DNA of 50,727 nucleotides from Peptococcaceae bacterium. Its GTDB lineage: Bacteria; Bacillota; Peptococcia; Peptococcales; Peptococcaceae. The position numbers were made by a program, and so were the translations under genes. The stretch covers positions 1 to 50,727 of the forward strand of contig JAFQEO010000038.1 of the NCBI GenBank assembly GCA_017399005.1. Reading direction: 5' to 3'. Every line of letters starts with the position of its first letter. Positions within the stretch are counted from its first letter, which is position 1. Of this stretch, positions 8,479 through 17,010 are shown piece by piece. The notes below the pieces were generated by a model, which had not been told where the DNA came from, did no database searches, and worked only from the letters and a program-made list of their open reading frames with translations.

Positions 8479-9126
8479 ATGCGGAATAAATTTGACGAGC
8501 AGCTGGAATTGCTCAACAGAGAGCTGATTGAAATGGGTGCATTATGTGAACGCTCTTTGAAAATTATTGTGGAGGAACTGCTGAATGGTGATATGACACA
8601 CAATGAGGAAGTCATTCAGGCCGAATCTGCGATTGACCAGAAGGAGCGTGACATTGAACAGCTCTGTTTAAAACTTCTTTTGCAGCAGCAGCCGGTGGCT
8701 AGAGATTTGCGTCAGATTTCTGCGGCGCTGAAAATGATTACCGATATGGAACGGATTGGTGACCAGACGCAGGATATTGCAGAAATCCTGAATTATGGAA
8801 CACTGGGCGCGTTGTATCATGATCATGTGCTGGTTCAGATGGCAAAGGCCACAATGCAGATGGTAACCAGCAGTGTAGATGCCTATGTTCGCAAAGATGT
8901 GGCACTGGTGGAGGAAGTCATGCGGCAGGATGATGAAGTGGACAGCTTGTTTTTACGGGAACGGGAAGAACTGACCGCTGTTATTGCTGCTGACCCGCAA
9001 AGCGGTGAAATGGCACTGGATCAGCTGATGATTGCAAAATATTTTGAACGTATTGGCGACCATGCAGTGAATATTGCAAACTGGGTTTATTTCTCGATTA
9101 CAGGAAATCATGGGAGAGATGCATAG
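8479..9126 (+). CDS. phoU: Phosphate signalling regulator PhoU
   Basis: A 215-residue all-helical protein with two PhoU repeats. The metal-binding motifs appear as DMERIGDQTQDIAE (about 92-105) and YFERIGDHAVNIANW near the C-terminus. PhoU links the Pst transporter to the PhoR kinase and dampens Pho signalling when phosphate is abundant. The start at 8479 was chosen because GGGAGG lies 10 nt before it and the homologous sequence begins MRNKFDEQL; a longer frame overlapping pstB has no support. The stop codon directly abuts the phoB ATG. Confidence 0.96.
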   Translation: MRNKFDEQLELLNRELIEMGALCERSLKIIVEELLNGDMTHNEEVIQAESAIDQKERDIEQLCLKLLLQQQPVARDLRQISAALKMITDMERIGDQTQDIAEILNYGTLGALYHDHVLVQMAKATMQMVTSSVDAYVRKDVALVEEVMRQDDEVDSLFLREREELTAVIAADPQSGEMALDQLMIAKYFERIGDHAVNIANWVYFSITGNHGRDA

Positions 9127-9804
9127 ATGATTTATTGTGTAGAAGACGAAACCAGCATTCGTGAGCTGGTGGTTTACACATTACAGGCAACTGGATATGA
9201 AGCGCAGGGCTTTGCTGACGGCAAAGCTTTTTCTGCTGCTATGGAACAGCAGCTGCCGGAACTGGTTCTGCTGGATATTATGCTGCCGGGCGAAGATGGC
9301 CTGCAGATTTTAAAAAGGCTTCGTGCAAATCCGCATACAGCGGATCTGCCGGTGATTATGGTAACTGCAAAAGGTACTGAATTTGACAAAGTCATCGGGC
9401 TGGACAGTGGTGCCGACGATTATATCGCCAAGCCGTTCGGTATGATGGAACTGGTAAGTCGTGTGAAAGCGCTGCTGCGTCGCACAAGAAAAGAGAAAGA
9501 GCCGGTTCGTGCGCTGGAATGCGGAAAACTGATGCTGAATCACGATACCCATCGGGTTCTGGTGGACGGGCAGGAGGTTGTGCTGACCTATAAAGAGTTT
9601 GAGCTTCTGGAGTATCTGCTGGAGAACCGGGGGATTGTGCTGACAAGAGATAAGATTCTGGATAGAATCTGGGGGTTTGCTGCCGGTGTGGAAACTCGTA
9701 CACTGGATGTGCATATCCGCAGTTTGCGGCAGAAACTTGGCGATAGTGGCGACCTGATTGAAACTGTCCGCGGTGTCGGATATCGGATTGGTGATGGAAA
9801 ATGA
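9127..9804 (+). CDS. phoB: OmpR/PhoB-family response regulator
   Basis: A 225-residue response regulator with an N-terminal receiver domain (acidic pocket E6-D7, phosphoacceptor Asp50 in LLDIMLPGEDG, the MVTAKG switch and Lys in DYIAKPFG) and a C-terminal winged-helix DNA-binding domain (LTYKEFELLEYLL, VETRTLDVHIRSLRQKLG, TVRGVGYRIG). Its place between phoU and a PhoR-type kinase identifies it as the phosphate regulator (PhoB/PhoP). The ATG follows the phoU stop immediately and its end overlaps phoR by 4 bp, so the three genes are translationally coupled. It probably binds the repeats upstream of pstS. Confidence 0.94.
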   Translation: MIYCVEDETSIRELVVYTLQATGYEAQGFADGKAFSAAMEQQLPELVLLDIMLPGEDGLQILKRLRANPHTADLPVIMVTAKGTEFDKVIGLDSGADDYIAKPFGMMELVSRVKALLRRTRKEKEPVRALECGKLMLNHDTHRVLVDGQEVVLTYKEFELLEYLLENRGIVLTRDKILDRIWGFAAGVETRTLDVHIRSLRQKLGDSGDLIETVRGVGYRIGDGK

Positions 9805-11477
9805 AGAAGCGATTATTTCAAAGCATGAGTTTGCTGTCGATTTTGGCCATTGCGCTGACAACACTGATGCAGGGCGTTTTCTTCAGCGGAGAACTGTACG
9901 ATGCGATGAAGCATCAGCTGATTCATGAGGCGGTCTGTATGGCAGAGGCTATGGACGGCAAGGACAGCTCTTATCTGGAGAAAGTCAGTCAGCAGAATCT
10001 GGAGACAAGAATCACGCTGATTGATGAAGATGGCACAGTGTTGTTTGACAGCCAGGTTGAAAATCAGACACAGATTGAAAATCATAACGAGCGTCCTGAG
10101 GTTGTAGAGGCACGTGAAAATGGAAGCGGCGACGATGTGCGTGATTCTGTAACGGTTGGCAAGAAAACAGTATATTATGCACTGCTGCTGGATGATGGCC
10201 AGGTGCTTCGTGTTGCTCATCCGATGGATAACCTCTGGCAGAATATTCTGAATACCCTGCCGCAGGTATTTCTGTTTGCCGCAGTGCTTCTAGTGCTGGC
10301 ACTGCTTCTGGTTCGATGGCTTGTGCAGAAAATTGTTGTGCCGATTAATATGCTGGACCTGGAACAGCCGCTGGATACTCATATGTACGATGAACTGTCG
10401 CCGCTTCTGCACCGGATTTCCCGGCAGAATACCCAGATTCAGAATCAGCTGAAAGAACTGGAGGAACGGCAGCAGGAATTCGCCACGCTGACCAGAAATA
10501 TGGATGAAGGGCTGGTTATCGTAAATGGCGAGGGCTATATTCTGTCTATAAACAAGCGTGCGGTTGAGATTTTTGGTTTGTCTGATGATGATTATACCGA
10601 CCGGCATATTCTGGTAGTGAACCGAAATATGGAACTGCAGCAGATGATTGAAGAAGGGCTTCAGGGCCATCAGCGTGAAATGGTTATGGAACTGGATGGC
10701 CGCAGCTATCAGATTATGTCAAATCCGATTTATGTTTCCGGCAATGATGTGCAGGGGCTGGTTCTGCTGCTTCTGGATGTTACTGAAAAACAGCAGCAGG
10801 AGCAGTTGCGAAGAGAGTTTACAGCCAATGTGTCCCATGAACTGCGTACACCGCTGACTGCGATTTCCGGCTATGCGGAAATTATGGCGCAGGGTCTGGT
10901 TCCGGCGGAGAATATGAAGCCGTTCGCGGAAAAGATTTATAAAGAGGCCAATCGTATGATTACGCTGATTGCCGATATTATTCAGCTGTCTCAGCTGGAT
11001 GAAAACAGCGGGCAGTTTACCAGAGAACCGGTTATTATGGGGGACTTGCTGGATGAGGTTGTACAGCGCCTTCAGCCTCTGGCACAGCAGAAATCAGTTA
11101 CACTCACAGCTTATGTGGAGCCGGTGACAGTTCCGGGTGTTCGGCAGGTATTGCAGGAGATTCTTTATAATCTGTGTGAGAATGCAATCAAGTATAACAG
11201 AGAGGGCGGCAGTGTCAAAGCTTCGGTTGTGCAAATCGGGCAGCATGCGGTGATAAAAATTGTTGATAACGGAATCGGGATTCCGCTGGAAGAACAGCCG
11301 CGGGTGTTTGAGCGGTTCTACCGGGTGGATAAAAGCCATTCCCGTATTATCGGCGGAACAGGGCTTGGCCTCTCAATCGTGAAGCATGGTGTACAGCTGC
11401 ATCATGGTGAAATTGAGCTGGAAAGCCAGCCGGGCAGAGGTACCACTGTAACCGTGTATCTGCCGGTGGCAGAATAG
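9801..11477 (+). CDS. phoR: PhoR-type sensor histidine kinase
   Basis: A 558-residue membrane kinase. Order of parts: TM1 (about 7-27), an extracytoplasmic sensor region (about 30-148), TM2 (about 150-172), a coiled linker, a PAS domain (about 233-325, MDEGLVIVNGEGYIL), a HisKA domain with His346 in NVSHELRTPL, and an HATPase domain with N box LCENAIKYN, G1 DNGIGIP and G2 GGTGLGLSIVKHGV. It phosphorylates the adjacent PhoB. The gene starts in the ATGA overlap with phoB. It ends the pst-pho cluster and is followed by a bidirectional terminator. Confidence 0.95.
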   Translation: MKKRLFQSMSLLSILAIALTTLMQGVFFSGELYDAMKHQLIHEAVCMAEAMDGKDSSYLEKVSQQNLETRITLIDEDGTVLFDSQVENQTQIENHNERPEVVEARENGSGDDVRDSVTVGKKTVYYALLLDDGQVLRVAHPMDNLWQNILNTLPQVFLFAAVLLVLALLLVRWLVQKIVVPINMLDLEQPLDTHMYDELSPLLHRISRQNTQIQNQLKELEERQQEFATLTRNMDEGLVIVNGEGYILSINKRAVEIFGLSDDDYTDRHILVVNRNMELQQMIEEGLQGHQREMVMELDGRSYQIMSNPIYVSGNDVQGLVLLLLDVTEKQQQEQLRREFTANVSHELRTPLTAISGYAEIMAQGLVPAENMKPFAEKIYKEANRMITLIADIIQLSQLDENSGQFTREPVIMGDLLDEVVQRLQPLAQQKSVTLTAYVEPVTVPGVRQVLQEILYNLCENAIKYNREGGSVKASVVQIGQHAVIKIVDNGIGIPLEEQPRVFERFYRVDKSHSRIIGGTGLGLSIVKHGVQLHHGEIELESQPGRGTTVTVYLPVAE

Positions 11478-11488
11478 AATATAAAAAG

Positions 11489-11529
11489 AAAACCTGTCTG
11501 TGTAGTGTAATCTCGCAGACAGGTTTTTT
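11489..11529. terminator. Bidirectional terminator after phoR
   Basis: A 12-bp perfect stem (AAAACCTGTCTG at 11489-11500 with CAGACAGGTTTT at 11516-11527) has a 15-nt loop and is flanked by A-rich and T-rich tracts. It separates phoR from the convergent LysR gene and could serve both. Confidence 0.92.
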
Positions 11530-11540
11530 GATTTGTGTGT

Positions 11541-12497
11541 TTATTCGATTTTGCTTTTCTGATTAGACCGTTTCCCCTGCCATACTTCGTCCGGGGTGGT
11601 GAGATGCCATGCATTGATATCGTTAGACTGTACATAATCCAGCAGACGTTGAGCCGATGCAGTGCGAGTGCGTCGCTGATCCCAGGAGAGAGTAACAGTG
11701 AAGCGCGCTTCAGGATTGCGCAGACGTGTTACCGTACAATATTCTGTTAAAAGCGCCATATCTTTGTCGTCCTGAATGGTGGATGCCAGAGCTATAATAG
11801 ATGCCGATAGCGGAATCATGACGCGTTCCAGAAGTTCACGTTCCCCTTCAAAAATAATATTTGGTGTAATACCCACTGCGCTGCTTAAAATGTCAATGGA
11901 GCGGGAATGATAATCCAGTGCAGGCAGAGCTACAAATGGAGCGTGTGCAAATTCCGCAAAATCACAAACCGGCTCGGCTGTGATTTGGTTTGGACGTGGT
12001 GTCAGAATAAAATATTCGTCATCCCATAATGCGTGATGCCCGAATGACGGGTTGTCGGATACCACAGATGAAATGCCAAAATCGATGGTACCGTCCAGAA
12101 TGCTGGCCTCGATTTTTTCAATAGTGGAAACCGAATGGCGAATGGTTAAATCCGGATTGGCACGAATAAACGCTGGAAGCCATTCGCGCAGATACATGGA
12201 ATCGGTGGAGGCAATGGTAATTACCTTATCCTGTCGCTGCTGCAGAGCATTTACTTCTGTGCGGATATTATCCAGTTCGCGCAGAATATTGTTGGTGTGT
12301 TCCAGAACGATTTTTCCATAACTGTTTAAAACGATATTGCGTCCCTGCCGGTCAAACAGTTGCACACCAAGTTCTGTTTCGATGCGTGACAGCGTGTTGC
12401 TGAGAGAGGGCTGCGAAATCATCAGTTTATTTGCGGCTTTCGTAATATGCTGACATTCAGCGATGGTTTTAAAATACTGTAACTGCAATAATTCCAT
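11541..12497 (-). CDS. LysR-family transcriptional regulator
   Basis: A 318-residue LysR-type regulator with N-terminal HTH (MELLQLQYFKTIAECQHITKAA, SQPSLSNTLSRIE) and substrate-binding C-terminal lobes. AAGGAGG lies 8-9 nt before the ATG. The gene diverges from the MFS transporter gene across a 286-bp region that holds a LysR-like palindrome, so it is the likely regulator of the transporter and perhaps of the amidohydrolase behind it. The C-terminal tail (after about residue 285) is polar and somewhat longer than usual. Inducer unknown. Confidence 0.9.
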   Translation of the reverse strand: MELLQLQYFKTIAECQHITKAANKLMISQPSLSNTLSRIETELGVQLFDRQGRNIVLNSYGKIVLEHTNNILRELDNIRTEVNALQQRQDKVITIASTDSMYLREWLPAFIRANPDLTIRHSVSTIEKIEASILDGTIDFGISSVVSDNPSFGHHALWDDEYFILTPRPNQITAEPVCDFAEFAHAPFVALPALDYHSRSIDILSSAVGITPNIIFEGERELLERVMIPLSASIIALASTIQDDKDMALLTEYCTVTRLRNPEARFTVTLSWDQRRTRTASAQRLLDYVQSNDINAWHLTTPDEVWQGKRSNQKSKIE

Positions 12498-12681
12498 GAA
12501 AAAGCCTCCTTGAAAAGGATGAAAGAAAGGATGAAAATAAAGCCTACTTATAAATTTTATCGCATGTGACGATAAATGACAAGTTATTCATAAGAAAAAA
12601 TGGATAAATTGTTGCAAAAAGATAAGTTTAAGATAATTATTATATTTTCTACAAAGTATTAGAAAAAGGATTGAAAGTCTG

Positions 12682-12715
12682 TTATCATTTACATGATAAG
12701 GAAAACTAATATAAT
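12682..12715 (+). promoter_or_regulatory. MFS gene promoter with LysR-type operator
   Basis: A perfect 7-4-7 palindrome, TTATCAT-TTAC-ATGATAA (12682-12699), matches the form of LysR boxes (ATC-N-GAT with T-N11-A). A -35 hexamer TTTACA (12688-12693) lies in its centre and is followed after 16 bp by a perfect TATAAT (12710-12715). Binding here would directly control -35 access. No other clear feature was seen in 12498-12783 apart from AT-rich sequence. Confidence 0.6.
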
Positions 12716-12783
12716 ATATATATCGTGCACAAAGGTCGTCTGGCCTTGCAAATAAAATATATTTTAAAAAGGGAGTGTTCCAC

Positions 12784-14112
12784 ATGTCTACTGTTGCAGC
12801 AAATGAACAGTTAGAAGCAAAAGACGAACCGATTGTCAAATTGCCAAAGGGTAAACGTTTATTCTTCGTAGCAATTCTGTATCTGTTATTCTGTTTTGAC
12901 ATCGCAGTTCGTTACGGTATCAACACAATCCTGCCTTTAATTGAACAGGATTTAATGTTAAGTGGTACCGAATTAGGTTTATTAAGTAGTGCCGTGTTCT
13001 TAGGGATGGCAATTTTCGTAATGCCGTTTTCCTTCCTGGGTGAACAGAAATCCCAGAGAAGAACCATCAGCCTGTTAGCAATTCTGTGGTCTGGTGTAAC
13101 CGTATTATGCGGTTTTGCGCAGAGTGCAATGAGTCTGGCTATCTTACGTTTAGGGACTGGTGCCGGTACATCCGCATACGCACCTCTGTCCACAGCTATG
13201 ATTACAAGCTGGTACAAAAAATCCTCCTGGGGTAAAGTATTAGGTCTGTACAACACCGCTATGTCCATCGGTGGTATCGTTGGTGTTATGCTGTTCGCTA
13301 TGGTTGCAGAATCTCTGGGCTGGAGAATGTCCTTCTACATTGTTGGGGGCGTTAGCTTAGTAGTTTCCCTGTTATCCTTACTGCTGCCAGATAACAAAAA
13401 ACTGATGGCAGAACAGGGCGCAACTCTGGTTGAAGAAGGTAAAGCAGAAGAAGTAGAACAGGTAAAACTGAATGCTATTGACACTGCTAAAATGGTACTG
13501 AGCAACAAAGCTCTGTTACTGATGTGCCTGGCAGCTGGTCTGGCTGTTATGACTCTGAACATCAGTACCACATTCGCATCCATCTACTTCGTAAATGTAA
13601 TGGGTATGTCTGTATCTGGCGCAGCAGCTATCGCAGCTCTGGGTACTCCTATCGGTCTGGTTGCGTTCCCTTTAGGCGGCGCTATCCTGGACAAATGGTA
13701 TAAAAAAGACCGTCGTGCTCGTATGTTCATGCCAATGATCTGCATCGCTGGTGCAGCTCTGGCATTCGGTTTCGGTTACAAACTGATGCTGGTTCCTCTG
13801 TGCCTGCTGGGTACTGGTTTATACAACCTGGGGAACACATCTTTCCACACAGCATGCCATGACCTGGTACCAGTATGGTACAAATCCGTATCCTACGGTG
13901 TATACGTACTGTTCATCCAGCTGTTAGGTGCTGTTGGTCCTACACTGGGCGGTGTTCTGATTGACGTAATGGGTACCCATGCGGCAATGTCTTCCGCTAT
14001 GTTCATCTTCTTCATCCCATCCATTCTGTTAATTTTCGCAGGTCTGCTGTACAACAAATACTGGCAGGCTGCTCGTGACGCAGAAAAAGCTGCTGGTGTA
14101 AATCAGGGCTAA
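12784..14112 (+). CDS. MFS transporter (anion:cation symporter-like)
   Basis: A 442-residue major facilitator with 12 predicted membrane helices and a central cytoplasmic loop rich in Lys/Glu (about 200-225). The N-half motifs RYGINTILPLIEQDL, GLLSSAVFLGMAIF and RLGTGAGTSAYAPLSTAMITSWYKKS resemble the ACS family (hexuronate, tartrate and other organic anions). The start is the ATG at 12784, since GGGAG (12771-12775) is its ribosome binding site; a GTG three codons earlier lies inside that site. Codon use is strongly biased, suggesting high expression. It sits between a divergent LysR gene and an amidohydrolase gene, so it may import that enzyme's substrate. Confidence 0.87.
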   Translation: MSTVAANEQLEAKDEPIVKLPKGKRLFFVAILYLLFCFDIAVRYGINTILPLIEQDLMLSGTELGLLSSAVFLGMAIFVMPFSFLGEQKSQRRTISLLAILWSGVTVLCGFAQSAMSLAILRLGTGAGTSAYAPLSTAMITSWYKKSSWGKVLGLYNTAMSIGGIVGVMLFAMVAESLGWRMSFYIVGGVSLVVSLLSLLLPDNKKLMAEQGATLVEEGKAEEVEQVKLNAIDTAKMVLSNKALLLMCLAAGLAVMTLNISTTFASIYFVNVMGMSVSGAAAIAALGTPIGLVAFPLGGAILDKWYKKDRRARMFMPMICIAGAALAFGFGYKLMLVPLCLLGTGLYNLGNTSFHTACHDLVPVWYKSVSYGVYVLFIQLLGAVGPTLGGVLIDVMGTHAAMSSAMFIFFIPSILLIFAGLLYNKYWQAARDAEKAAGVNQG

Positions 14113-14151
14113 CTGGTCAGGGATAAACTGATGAAGTGATATTGTTTTTTG

Positions 14152-14181
14152 AGAGCTGTCGTATTTGCGGCAGCTCTTTTG
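14152..14181 (+). terminator. Terminator of MFS gene
   Basis: A 10-bp stem (AGAGCTGTCG at 14152-14161 with CGGCAGCTCT at 14168-14177, one G-U) is followed by TTT. It lies 40 nt after the stop codon. Confidence 0.8.
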
Positions 14182-14261
14182 TTATGCCGTATTGTGCCGA
14201 AAAAGGACGTGGCAGCACAAATGTGTTTGGGCTGCAGATGGATGCTTTTTTATACACGGTA

Positions 14262-14270
14262 TGCTATAAT
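14262..14270 (+). promoter_or_regulatory. Extended -10 promoter of amidohydrolase gene
   Basis: TGC-TATAAT at 14262-14270 is a perfect extended -10 element (TGn plus TATAAT). No good -35 is visible, which is usual for extended -10 promoters. The amidohydrolase start lies 91 nt downstream, leaving a leader of about 80 nt. Confidence 0.6.
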
Positions 14271-14360
14271 AAACTGTCAAACTATGACGAGGTAACAGTT
14301 TAATAAATTTTCATAATTGAAGTGACGAATACATATCCTATTTTTTAAGGAGCGAACTTT

Positions 14361-16040
14361 ATGAAACAATTATATTACAACGGTAATATCATCACCATGA
14401 ATGAAGCGCAGCCGAAAGCGGAAGCCATTCTGATGAAGGGCGGTATTATTGTTGCAGTGGGCAGTAACGAGGAACTGCTGAAAGAACGTGAAGATGCAGA
14501 TGTTGTGGATTTAGACGGTGCAACCGTGCTGCCTGGCTTTATTGATTCTCACAGCCACTTTGGCTCCAGCTACATTTTCCCTCGTTTTGACCCGTCGCCA
14601 GTAGGCAAAACCAACAGCGTAAAAGATCTGGTGGAACAGGCGAAAGAATATCTGGAAACGCATCCGGTAGCGGAAGGCGAATGGTTTATCGGTATGGGTT
14701 ACGACCATGCCCTGTTTGAAGGTCAGCTGCATCCGACAAAAGAAGATCTGGATCAGATTTCCACTGAAATTCCAATTGTTATGATTAACACCAGCGGCCT
14801 GTTAGGTGTTGTAAATACAAAAGTTCTGGAGGAACTGGGTATTGATAAAAATACTCCAAATCCGGAAGGCGGTCATATTTACCGTGACCCGGAAACCGGC
14901 GAACCAACCGGTCTGTTCCAGGATTTAGCTATTCGTGATACGGTACTAAATAAAATGCCGATGCCAAGCGCTGAAACCATGATTGAAGCAATCTGCCGTG
15001 CGGAACAGAAATATATCAGTCAGGGCTATACCACTGTAATGGACGGCAATTTTGAAGCGGATATGCGTCCGCTGCTGCAGTTCTGCACCGGTGCCGGACT
15101 GATTTCTGCCGATGTGCTGGGTTATGTGCGTGTTGCAAGTGAAGCAAAAGTTGCTCTGGAGGGGATTAGCTCTCCGGAATCCAAATACCGTACCCATTTT
15201 AAAATTTCCGGTGCGAAAGTGATTCTGGATGGTTCTCCTCAGATTCGCACTGCCTGGATGAGCAAACCATACTATCAGGTACCACCGGGCGAAGCTCCAG
15301 ATTACTGCGGCTATCCAACATTTGAAAATGAAGATGGCATTGTGGAACTGTTTAAAGAATGCATGAAAAATCGCTGGCAGCTGCAGATGCAGTGCAATGG
15401 CGATGCTGCGATTGACCGCTGTCTGGCGATGTATGAAAGAGCTGCCCAGGAAGTCGGCCTGACAGAAGATCTGCGTCCAGTGCTGATTCATGCACAGACC
15501 ATCCGTGAAGATCAGATGGATCGTATTCAGGCTCTGGGCATTATGCCAAGCTTCTTCCACGACCATGTATATTACTGGGGTGACTGGTACCGTTCTGTTG
15601 TATTAGGGCCGGAACGCGCAAGCAGAATCAGCCCTCTGGCGTGGGCTGCAAAACGCGGCATGCGTTTCACTCTGCATCAGGACTGCCCGATTGGCCCTCC
15701 AAACATGATGCTGTTACTGGATACAGCTGTAAACCGTCGTACCAGAAACGGCAATGTACTGGGTGAAGAGTTTGCAATCGATATCATGACTGCATTAAAA
15801 GCGGTTACCATCGATGCGGCATACCAGTGCTTTGATGATGATGTAAAAGGCTCTCTGGAAGTTGGCAAACGCGGTGATATGGTAGTACTGGATCAGGATA
15901 TTCTGAATGTTCCAAAAGATAAAATCCGTGATATCAAAGTGCTGGCAACCATTAAAGAAGGCGAAATCATTTATCAGGCAGACGACATGGAATGTGTGGA
16001 CTGCATTGAAGAAGCCGGCGAATTTGAAACCACACTGTAA
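14361..16040 (+). CDS. Amidohydrolase family 3 (YtcJ-like) metal-dependent hydrolase
   Basis: A 559-residue enzyme of the Amidohydro_3/YtcJ group. The N-terminal beta-sandwich segment (NGNIITMNEAQ) is followed by the metal-binding HxH in PGFIDSHSHF (His64, His66). Further candidate ligands are IHAQTIRED (His near 376) and the Asp of HQDCPIGPP. The C-terminal GSLEVGKRGDMVVLD is the usual return of the sandwich domain. Such enzymes hydrolyse C-N bonds of amides or cyclic ureas; the substrate is unknown here. AAGGAG lies 8 nt before the ATG. It has its own promoter and terminator but follows the MFS gene in the same direction, and biased codon use suggests high expression. Confidence 0.88.
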   Translation: MKQLYYNGNIITMNEAQPKAEAILMKGGIIVAVGSNEELLKEREDADVVDLDGATVLPGFIDSHSHFGSSYIFPRFDPSPVGKTNSVKDLVEQAKEYLETHPVAEGEWFIGMGYDHALFEGQLHPTKEDLDQISTEIPIVMINTSGLLGVVNTKVLEELGIDKNTPNPEGGHIYRDPETGEPTGLFQDLAIRDTVLNKMPMPSAETMIEAICRAEQKYISQGYTTVMDGNFEADMRPLLQFCTGAGLISADVLGYVRVASEAKVALEGISSPESKYRTHFKISGAKVILDGSPQIRTAWMSKPYYQVPPGEAPDYCGYPTFENEDGIVELFKECMKNRWQLQMQCNGDAAIDRCLAMYERAAQEVGLTEDLRPVLIHAQTIREDQMDRIQALGIMPSFFHDHVYYWGDWYRSVVLGPERASRISPLAWAAKRGMRFTLHQDCPIGPPNMMLLLDTAVNRRTRNGNVLGEEFAIDIMTALKAVTIDAAYQCFDDDVKGSLEVGKRGDMVVLDQDILNVPKDKIRDIKVLATIKEGEIIYQADDMECVDCIEEAGEFETTL

Positions 16041-16060
16041 GAAACCGAATACTGAAAATA

Positions 16061-16093
16061 AAAATGCTGTCGCAGAAGCGGCAGCATTTTTTT
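16061..16093. terminator. Terminator between amidohydrolase and HAD genes
   Basis: A 12-bp stem (AAAATGCTGTCG at 16061-16072 with CGGCAGCATTTT at 16079-16090, one G-U) has a 6-nt loop, T tract on the right and A tract on the left, so it can serve both convergent genes. Confidence 0.92.
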
Positions 16094-16121
16094 GTATATG
16101 TGATTCTGTTTTGCGATGGTG

Positions 16122-16778
16122 CTATTCCAGTAAATCCGCATGCTGTACAGCCAGATTGCGAAAATCATGAATATAAACGGTGGCTTCTTCCGTCAGAGCG
16201 TTCTGTTCTGACTGGTTGCTTTCTTCATAAATAGCAACGGTGTAAAAACCAGCCTGCTTTGCACTGCAAACGGCTTTCAGCGAATCCTCAAAAACGATGC
16301 ACTGCTGCGGAGGCATAGACAGTTTGTCGGCAGCCACCAGGAAAATACGCGGGTCATGTTTGCCGATGCCCACTTCGGCAACAGTTGTGATGCTCTGGAA
16401 ATGGTCGGTCAGCTGATGATGTGCCAGCACCTTTTCCACCAGCGGGCGGGAGGTTGCGGTAGCCACAGCCATCGGTACGCCCTGTTTGTGCATTTCATCC
16501 AGAAATTCACGCACTCCCGGTTTCAGCGGGATGGTGCTGCAGTACAGATTTTCCATGTTGGTCTGAAACTGCTGAAACACAACAGCAGGGTCATCCTCAA
16601 GGCCGAATTCCTCCAGAACCATTCCGGTTGCCATTTCCAGCCCCAGTGTTTTGGTGCGGTCCAGCAAATCACCGGGCGGAGTGATTCCTCTGCCGGTCAG
16701 CAGATCATCCAGCTGGCGCCCCCAGGAAGGCATGGAATCCACTAATGTGCCGTCTAAATCAAAAATAAGTCCTTTCAT
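16122..16778 (-). CDS. HAD-superfamily phosphatase (beta-phosphoglucomutase-like)
   Basis: A 218-residue HAD hydrolase. Motif I is FDLDGTLVDSM (residues 5-15), motif II is in VATATSRPL, and motif III/IV is in GIGKHDPRIFLVAADKL and CIVFEDSLKAVCSAKQAG. The helical cap between motifs I and II places it in the beta-phosphoglucomutase/phosphoglycolate phosphatase group. The start at 16778 is set by AAGGAG 9 nt upstream; the longer frame from 16832 has no such site. Its substrate, probably a small phosphorylated metabolite, cannot be told. It stands alone on the minus strand. Confidence 0.9.
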   Translation of the reverse strand: MKGLIFDLDGTLVDSMPSWGRQLDDLLTGRGITPPGDLLDRTKTLGLEMATGMVLEEFGLEDDPAVVFQQFQTNMENLYCSTIPLKPGVREFLDEMHKQGVPMAVATATSRPLVEKVLAHHQLTDHFQSITTVAEVGIGKHDPRIFLVAADKLSMPPQQCIVFEDSLKAVCSAKQAGFYTVAIYEESNQSEQNALTEEATVYIHDFRNLAVQHADLLE

Positions 16779-16944
16779 AGTAAACGCTCCTTTTGTGCCG
16801 TCTGTCCGGTGCAGCGGCCTTGTGTAATTCATTCTCTCTGAACGACTCTATTATAGCAGATTTCCGGAAAAGGAAAAGTGAAATGCATTTAAAGTCTGCA
16901 TAATATTTTTGTTAATCTGCACAGGATGATACAAGTTATTACCG

Positions 16945-16973
16945 TTGCCCGATTGCTCAGAAAAGGGTATAAT
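16945..16973 (+). promoter_or_regulatory. Promoter of the unknown 210-residue gene
   Basis: TTGCCC (16945-16950) and TATAAT (16968-16973) are separated by exactly 17 bp. The ATG follows 37 nt after the -10. Confidence 0.65.
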
Positions 16974-17010
16974 AAATCATAGTATTTCAATAAAAAAGGT
17001 GGCGTTGATT

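Noticed and set aside
12775-12783. GTG start of the MFS transporter three codons upstream.
   Set aside because: It overlaps the GGGAG ribosome binding site that serves the ATG at 12784.
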